DNA from: an uncultured Georgenia sp.
Lineage (GTDB): Bacteria; Actinomycetota; Actinomycetes; Actinomycetales; Actinomycetaceae
Assembly: GCF_937958535.1 (NCBI RefSeq)
Contig: NZ_CALGNQ010000062.1
Span: 1-19,387, forward strand
DNA: 19,387 bases
Direction of reading: 5' to 3'
This document shows positions 13,566-19,387 of this stretch, piece by piece. The notes under the pieces are model-generated. The model had not been told where the DNA came from, did no database searches, and saw only the letters and a program-made list of their open reading frames with translations. The position numbers and the translations under genes were made by a program. The first letter of the stretch is position 1. Every line of letters begins with the position of its first letter.

Positions 13566-15469
13566 GCCCGCACAACCCGCTGCGGGTGCAGGCGCTGGCC
13601 GCCCGCGCCGACCCGGTGCCCCCGCTCGGCAGCGGCGAGCGGCCCGGGCTCACGCCGGACCCCGAGTGGTACCGCTCCGCCGTCTTCTACGAGGTGCTGC
13701 TGCGCGCCTTCGGCGACTCCGACGGCTCGGGCATCGGGGATCTGCGCGGCCTCATCGACCGGCTCGACTACCTCCAGTGGCTGGGCGTGGACTGCCTGTG
13801 GATCCCGCCGTTCTACCCCTCCCCGCTGCGCGACGGCGGCTACGACGTCTCGGACTACACCGCCGTCGCGCCCGAGTACGGCTCGATCGAGGACTTCCAG
13901 GAGCTGCTCGACGAGGCGCACGCCCGCGGGCTGCGCATCCTCATCGACATCGTCGCCAACCACACCAGCGACCAGCACCCGTGGTTCCAGGCCTCCCGGT
14001 CGATGCCGGACGGCCCCTACGGCGACTTCTACGTGTGGAGCGACGACAACACCAAGTACGGCGACGCCCGCATCATCTTCGTCGACACCGAGACCTCGAA
14101 CTGGACCTTCGACCCGGTGCGCCGCCAGTACTACTGGCACCGGTTCTTCTCCCACCAACCCGACCTCAACTTCGAGAACCCGGCGGTGGTCGAGGCGATG
14201 CACGACGTCGTGCGCTTCTGGTGCCGGCTGGGGGTGGACGGGTTCCGGCTCGACGCCATCCCCTACCTCTACGAGGAGGAGGGGACGAACTGCGAGAACC
14301 TGCCCCGCACCCACGAGTTCGTCCGCGACCTGCGGGCGATGGTGGACCGGGAGTTCCCCGGCACGCTCATCCTCGCCGAGGCGAACCAGTGGCCCCAGGA
14401 CGTCGTGGAGTACTACGGCACCGAGGACGCGCCCGAGTGCCACATGTGCTTCCACTTCCCGGTCATGCCGCGCATCTTCTACGCGCTGCGCGAGCAGCGG
14501 TCCCACGCGATCATCGACATCCTCGCCGACACCCCCGAGATCCCCCGCGGCGCACAGTGGGGCACCTTCCTGCGCAACCACGACGAGCTCACCCTGGAGA
14601 TGGTCTCCACCGAGGAGCGCGCCGCGATGTACGGCTGGTACGCCGAGGACCCGCGGATGCGCGCCAACGTCGGGATCCGCCGCCGGCTGGCGCCGCTGCT
14701 GGGCAACTCGCGCAAGGAGATCGAGCTCGCCCACGCCCTCCTGCTCTCCCTGCCGGGCAGCCCGTTCCTCTACTACGGCGACGAGATCGGCATGGGGGAC
14801 AACATCTGGCTCCCCGACCGGGACGCGGTGCGTACCCCGATGCAGTGGACGCCGGACCGCAACGCCGGCTTCTCCACCGCCGACCCGGGCAAGCTCTACC
14901 TGCCGCTCGTCCAGTCGCTCGTCAACCACTACCAGGCGGTCAATGTCGAGGCGCAGTACGCGACCCCGACCTCCCTGCTCCACTGGGTGCGCGGCATCCT
15001 CGAGGTGCGCAAGGGCCACCCGGTGTTCGGTACCGGCTCCTTCGAGATCATGGAGACCGACAACGACGCCGTCCTCGCCTTCGTCCGGCAGAACGAGGAG
15101 GAGGCGGTGCTGTGCGTGATGAACCTGGCCAACACCCCGCGCTCGGCCCGCGTCCACCTGCCCCGGCACGCCGGCCGCCCGCTCGTCGACATCTTCGGCG
15201 GGGCGACCTTCCCCGACGTCGACCCCCGCGGCCACGTGACGATCACGCTGGGCACCCGGGACTTCTTCTGGCTGCAGATCGGCACCCCGCCCGAGCCGAG
15301 CGCGCCGTCGGCCCGGTCCGCGCCGCAGACCGTGACGCCGGCCGAGGCACCGGCCGCCCCGGAGGCCCCGGCGCTGCCGCCCGCGAGCCCCGAGCCGGCC
15401 GCGAGCACCCCGCCGCAGTCCGAGCAGCCCCCCGGCGGCTCGACCGCCCCGCCGCCCCGGGAGGGCTGA
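13562..15469 (+). CDS. treS: trehalose synthase / maltose alpha-D-glucosyltransferase
   Basis: A 635-residue GH13_16 enzyme that interconverts trehalose and maltose, feeding maltose to Mak. The sequence shows WYRSAVFYEVLLRAFGDSDGSGIGDLRGL, the nucleophile D231 in GVDGFRLDAIPYLYEEEGTNCENL, the acid E273 in ILAEANQWP, and D341 in FLRNHDELTLEM. LYYGDEIGMGDNIWLPDR and RTPMQWTPDRNAGFS are strong TreS signatures. The catalytic part ends near residue 573 (FFWLQIG); residues 574-635 form a Pro/Ala/Ser/Glu tail that most free-standing TreS proteins (about 570-600 residues) lack. The GTG at 13562 overlaps the glgE stop as GTGA, with GTGAGG 5 nt upstream. The stop shares one base with the mak ATG, so translation is likely coupled. 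A C6 run at 15428-15433 in the tail is noted under findings. Confidence 0.97.
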   Translation: MSPHNPLRVQALAARADPVPPLGSGERPGLTPDPEWYRSAVFYEVLLRAFGDSDGSGIGDLRGLIDRLDYLQWLGVDCLWIPPFYPSPLRDGGYDVSDYTAVAPEYGSIEDFQELLDEAHARGLRILIDIVANHTSDQHPWFQASRSMPDGPYGDFYVWSDDNTKYGDARIIFVDTETSNWTFDPVRRQYYWHRFFSHQPDLNFENPAVVEAMHDVVRFWCRLGVDGFRLDAIPYLYEEEGTNCENLPRTHEFVRDLRAMVDREFPGTLILAEANQWPQDVVEYYGTEDAPECHMCFHFPVMPRIFYALREQRSHAIIDILADTPEIPRGAQWGTFLRNHDELTLEMVSTEERAAMYGWYAEDPRMRANVGIRRRLAPLLGNSRKEIELAHALLLSLPGSPFLYYGDEIGMGDNIWLPDRDAVRTPMQWTPDRNAGFSTADPGKLYLPLVQSLVNHYQAVNVEAQYATPTSLLHWVRGILEVRKGHPVFGTGSFEIMETDNDAVLAFVRQNEEEAVLCVMNLANTPRSARVHLPRHAGRPLVDIFGGATFPDVDPRGHVTITLGTRDFFWLQIGTPPEPSAPSARSAPQTVTPAEAPAAPEAPALPPASPEPAASTPPQSEQPPGGSTAPPPREG

Positions 15470-16866
15470 TGGCCACGCTCACCCCGCCGTTCGCCGAGTT
15501 CCTCCCCGGTTGGGTCGCCCGGCAGCGGTGGTACACCGCCAAGGGCAGCACCCCCCGGCTGCGCCGCGTCGGGGGGCTGCGGTACACGGACCCGGCGGGT
15601 GAGGTCGGCATCGACACCCACCTGGTGCAGGACGACTCCGGCCCGCAGCCGGTCGTCTACCAGGTGCCGCTCACCTATCGCAGCGCACCGGTCGAGGGGC
15701 TGGAGCATGCCCTCGTCGCGCGGACGGAGCACTCCGAGCTCGGCACCCGGTGGGTCTACGACGGCTGCCACGACCCCGTCGGCGCCCGCGCCCTGCTCAC
15801 CACGATCCTCGGGGAGCACACCGTGGTCTCCGACGCCGGCGGCGCGGGCGGACGGGCCACCGGCCACCGGGCGAAGGGCCCGGGCGCGATGCAGCACCAC
15901 ACCCGCGGGGAGTGGGTCCGGGTGCTGCGCGGGGAGCAGTCGAACACCTCGGTGATCTTCGAGGGCGACGACGGTCCCCCGGTCATCTGCAAGGTGTTCC
16001 GGGTGGTGGTCGACGGCGCGAACCCCGACGTCGTCGTCCAGGAGGCGCTGGCCGACGCCGGCAGCACCCGGGTGCCCGCCCCGCTGGGGGACCTGTCCGG
16101 GGAGTGGACCGGGCCCGGCGGTGAGCGCCGCCACGCCCACCTGGCCTTCGCCCAGGAGTTCCTCCCCGGCGTCGAGGACGCGTGGCGGGTGGCGGTGCGC
16201 GCCGCAGCCGCCGGCACGTCGCTGGGCGCCCGCGCGTCCGAGCTGGGCGCGGCCGTCGCCGCCGTGCACCGCGACCTCGCCGCCGCCTTCCCGGTCCACG
16301 AGCCGACCGAGCCGGTGCGCGCCGCGCTGCGGGCGACGTGGCGCGACCGGGCCGCGGCCGCGCTGCTCGCCGTCCCCGAGCTGGAGCAGCACCGGGAGGC
16401 GATCACCGCCGTCTACGCCCGCGCCGAGGAGTCCCGCTGGCCCCGGCTGCAGCGCATCCACGGCGACCTCCACCTCGGCCAGGTCATCGACGCCCCGGGA
16501 CGTGGCTGGCTGCTCCTCGACTTCGAGGGAGAGCCGCTGCGCCCGCTGCCCGAGCGCACCGCCCCCGACCTCGCGCTGCGCGACGTCGCCGGGATGCTCC
16601 GCTCCCTGGAGTACGCCGCCGGCGCGGCCCACCGCGAGCACGGCGCCGACGTTCCCGCCGCGTGGGTGACCGCGGCCCGCACCGCCTTCCTCGACGGGTA
16701 CGCCCGCGAGGCCGGGCACGACCCGCGTTCCGACGCGGCGCTGCTCACGGCCCTCGAGCTCGACAAGGCGCTCTACGAGGCGGTCTACGAGGTGCGCAAC
16801 CGGCCCGACTGGCTGCCCATCCCGGTGGCCGGGGTGCGCCGTCTGCTCACCGGCCCCGGGACCTGA
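15469..16866 (+). CDS. mak: maltokinase
   Basis: A 465-residue kinase that phosphorylates maltose with ATP to give maltose-1-phosphate, the donor for GlgE. The N-terminal cap has FAEFLPGWVARQRWYTAKG, a maltokinase signature. The nucleotide loop is near residue 155 (RGEQSNTSVIF), followed by the strand PVICKVFR with the ATP-binding lysine. The phosphotransferase-type catalytic motif is HGDLHLGQVI with D333 as likely base, and the metal-binding aspartate is D351 in LLLDFEGEPLRPL. ALYEAVYEVRNRPDWLPIP near the C-terminus is also family-typical. The ATG overlaps the treS stop (TGATG), with GGGAGGG just upstream. In some other bacteria TreS and Mak are one polypeptide; here they are separate but adjacent. 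Confidence 0.96.
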   Translation: MATLTPPFAEFLPGWVARQRWYTAKGSTPRLRRVGGLRYTDPAGEVGIDTHLVQDDSGPQPVVYQVPLTYRSAPVEGLEHALVARTEHSELGTRWVYDGCHDPVGARALLTTILGEHTVVSDAGGAGGRATGHRAKGPGAMQHHTRGEWVRVLRGEQSNTSVIFEGDDGPPVICKVFRVVVDGANPDVVVQEALADAGSTRVPAPLGDLSGEWTGPGGERRHAHLAFAQEFLPGVEDAWRVAVRAAAAGTSLGARASELGAAVAAVHRDLAAAFPVHEPTEPVRAALRATWRDRAAAALLAVPELEQHREAITAVYARAEESRWPRLQRIHGDLHLGQVIDAPGRGWLLLDFEGEPLRPLPERTAPDLALRDVAGMLRSLEYAAGAAHREHGADVPAAWVTAARTAFLDGYAREAGHDPRSDAALLTALELDKALYEAVYEVRNRPDWLPIPVAGVRRLLTGPGT

Positions 16867-16907
16867 ATCCCGCGCGACACCGCGACCCTGATGGAAGAGT
16901 GGGAAAC

Positions 16908-19145
16908 ATGACAGACCTCGACCCTCGCAGCTCCGGCCCGCACGCCGGCGGAGCCGACCCGGGGACGGCCCTGCCCGTCGACAGCGACGTCCTCCACGCG
17001 GTCGCCGTCGGCCTCCACCACCAGCCGCACGACGTCCTCGGCCCCCACGTGGGCGAGGGCGGGGTGACGATCCGGACCCTGCGCCCGTTGGCCGACGCCG
17101 TCACGCTCGTCACCGAGGAGGGGCGTCGTCCCTTCACGCACGAGCACGAGGGCATCTGGGTCACCGTGGTGCCAGGCTCGCAGGTGCCGGACTACCGCAT
17201 CGAGGTCACCTACGGCAGCGAGACCCAGCTGACCGACGACCCGTACCGCTTCCTGCCCACCCTGGGCGAGCTCGACCTCCACCTCATCGGCGAGGGCCGC
17301 CACGAGGAGCTGTGGCGGGCGCTGGGCGCGCACGTGCGGCGCTACCCCTCCCCGCTCGGGGAGGTCACCGGCACCTCCTTCGCCGTGTGGGCGCCCAACG
17401 CCCGCGCGGTGCGGGTCAAGGGTGACTTCAACTCCTGGGACGGCCGCTCCACGGCGATGCGCTCGCTGGGGTCCTCCGGTGTGTGGGAGGTCTTCGTGCC
17501 CGGCGTCGGCGCCGGCGCGCGGTACAAGTTCGAGATCCAGCACCGCGACGGCTCCTGGCACGAGAAGGCCGACCCGATGGCGCGTGCCACCGAGCACCCG
17601 CCGGCGACGGCGTCGGTGGTCACCGAGTCCCACTACGAGTGGCAGGACCACGAGTGGATGGCCCGCCGCGCCGAGACCGACCCCCACTCGGGGCCGATGA
17701 GCATCTACGAGGTCCACCTGCCCTCGTGGCGGCCCGGACTGAGCTACCGCGACCTGGCGGTGGACCTCGTCGACTACGTCGCCGGGCTCGGTTTCACCCA
17801 CGTGGAGTTCATGCCGGTGGCCGAGCACCCCTTCGGCGGCTCCTGGGGCTACCAGGTCACCTCCTACTACGCGCCGACGGCGCGGATGGGCACCCCGGAC
17901 GACTTCCGCTACCTCGTCGACCGGTTCCACCAGGCCGGTATCGGGGTCATCATGGACTGGGTCCCGGCCCACTTCCCCAAGGACATCTGGGCGCTGGCCC
18001 GCTTCGACGGCACCCCGCTGTACGAGGACCCCGACCCGCTGCGCGGCGAGCACCCCGACTGGGGCACCCTCGTCTTCAACTTCGGCCGGCGCGAGGTGCG
18101 TAACTTCCTCGTCGCGAACGCGCTGTACTGGCTCGAGGAGTTCCACATCGACGGGCTGCGGGTGGACGCCGTCGCCTCGATGCTCTACCTGGACTACTCC
18201 CGCCAGCCGGGCCAGTGGCGGCCCAACGAGCGCGGCGGGCGGGAGAACCTCGACGCGATCAGCTTCCTGCAGGAGACCAACGCCACCGCCTACCGGCGGG
18301 TGCCCGGCGTCGTCATGATCGCCGAGGAGTCCACCGCCTGGCCCGGGGTGAGCGCCCCTACCGAGCACGGCGGGCTCGGCTTCGGGCTGAAGTGGAACAT
18401 GGGCTGGATGAACGACACCCTCCGCTACCTGTCGGAGGAGCCGATCAACCGGCGCTACCACCACGGGGAGCTGACCTTCTCCCTCGTCTACGCCTTCTCC
18501 GAGCAGTTCGTCCTGCCGCTGAGCCACGACGAGGTCGTCCACGGCAAGGGCTCACTGCTGCGCAAGATGCCCGGGGACCGGTGGCAGCAGCTGGCCAACG
18601 TGCGGGCACTGCTCGCCTACCAGTGGTCCCACCCGGGCAAGCAGCTGCTCTTCATGGGCGGGGAGTTCGCCCAGGAGGAGGAGTGGTCCGAGGCGCGCGG
18701 GCTGGACTGGCACCTGCTCGACCAGCCCGCCCACGCCGGGGTCGCCGACCTCGTGCGTCGGCTCAACGACATCTACCGCGCCCACCCCGCGCTGTACGCC
18801 CAGGACTTCACCCCCGAGGGCTTCCAGTGGATCGAGGCCGGCGACGGCGACCACAACGTCATCAGCTATTTGCGGCTCGACCCGTCCGGTGAGGGCCGCC
18901 CGATCGCGTGCATCGTCAACTTCGCCGGCGTCCCCCACGAGGGCTACCGGGTGGGGCTGCCCCACGCCGGGGCATGGGTCGAGCTGCTCAACACCGACGC
19001 CGAGGAGTACGGCGGCTCGGGTGTGGGCAACCTCGGCCGGGTGGTGGCCGAGGAGCTGCCGTGGAACGGCCGGCCGGCCTCGGTCCGGCTGCGGGTGCCG
19101 CCGCTGGGGGCGCTGTTCCTCACCCCGGAGTCCGGCCCGCGGTGA
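16908..19145 (+). CDS. glgB: 1,4-alpha-glucan branching enzyme
   Basis: A 745-residue GH13_9 enzyme that cuts an alpha-1,4 chain and re-attaches it through an alpha-1,6 bond. An extra N-terminal carbohydrate-binding-like module (about 28-118, containing HHQPHDVLGPH) precedes a CBM48 domain (about 140-235, with FAVWAPNARAVRVKGDFNSWDG). The barrel shows the nucleophile D420 in GLRVDAVASMLYLDYSR, the acid E473 in MIAEESTAWP, and D541 in LPLSHDEVVHGKGSLL. GLGFGLKWNMGWMNDTL and LLFMGGEFAQEEEW are also diagnostic, and a C-terminal beta domain follows. The ATG at 16908 has GGAAGAG about 8 nt upstream. It starts 41 nt after mak, and its stop overlaps a small membrane gene. Confidence 0.97.
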   Translation: MTDLDPRSSGPHAGGADPGTALPVDSDVLHAVAVGLHHQPHDVLGPHVGEGGVTIRTLRPLADAVTLVTEEGRRPFTHEHEGIWVTVVPGSQVPDYRIEVTYGSETQLTDDPYRFLPTLGELDLHLIGEGRHEELWRALGAHVRRYPSPLGEVTGTSFAVWAPNARAVRVKGDFNSWDGRSTAMRSLGSSGVWEVFVPGVGAGARYKFEIQHRDGSWHEKADPMARATEHPPATASVVTESHYEWQDHEWMARRAETDPHSGPMSIYEVHLPSWRPGLSYRDLAVDLVDYVAGLGFTHVEFMPVAEHPFGGSWGYQVTSYYAPTARMGTPDDFRYLVDRFHQAGIGVIMDWVPAHFPKDIWALARFDGTPLYEDPDPLRGEHPDWGTLVFNFGRREVRNFLVANALYWLEEFHIDGLRVDAVASMLYLDYSRQPGQWRPNERGGRENLDAISFLQETNATAYRRVPGVVMIAEESTAWPGVSAPTEHGGLGFGLKWNMGWMNDTLRYLSEEPINRRYHHGELTFSLVYAFSEQFVLPLSHDEVVHGKGSLLRKMPGDRWQQLANVRALLAYQWSHPGKQLLFMGGEFAQEEEWSEARGLDWHLLDQPAHAGVADLVRRLNDIYRAHPALYAQDFTPEGFQWIEAGDGDHNVISYLRLDPSGEGRPIACIVNFAGVPHEGYRVGLPHAGAWVELLNTDAEEYGGSGVGNLGRVVAEELPWNGRPASVRLRVPPLGALFLTPESGPR

Positions 19146-19330
19146 CCCTGGACGACGTCGGTCTGGTCGCGGCGAGCGCCGTGGCGGTGGCCGCCGTCCT
19201 CGTCATCGCGCTGCACCGGCGGATCGTCCGCACACCCGACGGCCGGGGCCGCGGCGTGCTCGTCGCCTTCGCCCTGGTCGTCCTCGTGCCCTGCCTCGTC
19301 CTCATCGCCGCCCTGCTGGCGGACCGGTAG
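19142..19330 (+). CDS. small membrane protein coupled to glgB
   Basis: A 62-residue hypothetical protein of two hydrophobic helices, at about residues 6-25 (VGLVAASAVAVAAVLVIAL) and 39-60 (VLVAFALVVLVPCLVLIAALL), joined by a basic loop HRRIVRTPDGRGRG. The GTG overlaps the glgB stop as GTGA, the same 4-nt overlap used between glgE and treS, and GGAG lies 11 nt upstream. By the positive-inside rule the basic loop should be cytoplasmic, with both ends outside. I do not recognise the family. Its existence rests on the overlap, the sensible membrane pattern and the strand; no homology could be checked. Confidence 0.6.
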   Translation: MTLDDVGLVAASAVAVAAVLVIALHRRIVRTPDGRGRGVLVAFALVVLVPCLVLIAALLADR

Positions 19331-19375
19331 GCAGCGGCTGGGGCCCGGGGCTCGTGCCCTGCCCCGCCGCGCTGC
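19331..19375 (+). terminator. possible hairpin at the end of the glgE operon
   Basis: GCAGCG (19331-19336) can pair with CGCTGC (19370-19375), and GGGGC with GCCCC inside it, right after the last stop codon. There is no T-run, and the window ends 12 nt later, so this is only a candidate. Confidence 0.3.
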
Positions 19376-19387
19376 GGGCGTGCCGGG

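Noticed and set aside
16182..16907. N-terminal extension of glgB through mak
   Set aside because: It overlaps mak out of frame and has no domain; the ATG at 16908 has a good ribosome site and gives the normal glgB length.
1..19387. Mobile element, prophage or defence island
   Set aside because: No transposase, integrase, attachment-site pair or nuclease-like gene is seen; composition is even and all genes are housekeeping or carbohydrate metabolism.
1..19387. tRNA, rRNA or riboswitch
   Set aside because: No cloverleaf with a T-loop consensus, no rRNA-like segment, and no known riboswitch core was found in the gaps by eye.

Overview
The window is very GC-rich (well over 70% by eye), with strong third-position G/C bias, many GTG starts and actinobacterial -10 hexamers such as TAGACT, TAGGTT and TAGGAT. 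It carries the GlgE pathway set (glgE, treS, mak, glgB) and a GlgP of the long actinobacterial type. Together these point to a high-GC actinomycete, most likely Actinomycetota near Micrococcales. The family or genus cannot be fixed from this stretch alone.

Left part (1-5331): on the minus strand lie an ATP-grasp enzyme of RimK/ITPK-like type, a class V cysteine desulfurase, and the electron transfer flavoprotein pair etfB-etfA. On the plus strand between desulfurase and ETF sits an FKBP-type peptidyl-prolyl isomerase lipoprotein with two FKBP-like halves. Two gaps here hold degenerate tandem repeats (about 27 bp and about 16 bp units), and the desulfurase/FKBP divergent gap holds a 21-bp direct repeat and palindromes.

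Middle part (5332-8735): glgX (glycogen debranching) reads divergently from etfB. It is followed by a one-helix membrane-anchored protein with two cysteines and an SRPBCC-fold protein. A strong 14-bp-stem hairpin closes this plus-strand group against the convergent glgP.

Right part (8737-19330): glgP (alpha-glucan phosphorylase, minus strand) is divergent from a tight plus-strand operon glgE-treS-mak-glgB plus a 62-residue membrane protein. glgE/treS overlap by 4 nt, treS/mak by 1 nt, mak/glgB are 41 nt apart, and glgB overlaps the small membrane gene by 4 nt. By established knowledge of the pathway, TreS interconverts trehalose and maltose, Mak phosphorylates maltose to maltose-1-phosphate, GlgE adds maltosyl units to an alpha-1,4-glucan, and GlgB branches it. 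GlgX and GlgP release and phosphorolyse the product. The window therefore encodes both synthesis and breakdown of glycogen-like glucan linked to trehalose. glgC and glgA are not in view.

I see no mobile element, CRISPR array, rRNA or tRNA, and no clearly unprecedented system. No gap exceeds 300 bases; the largest are 813-1019, 2175-2395, 3341-3521, 5332-5465 and 11326-11471, and each is described. The most interesting points are the apparent leaderless promoters, the proline-rich TreS tail ending at mak with an open alternative frame, the repeats reiterating the end of etfA, and the small membrane protein coupled to glgB.
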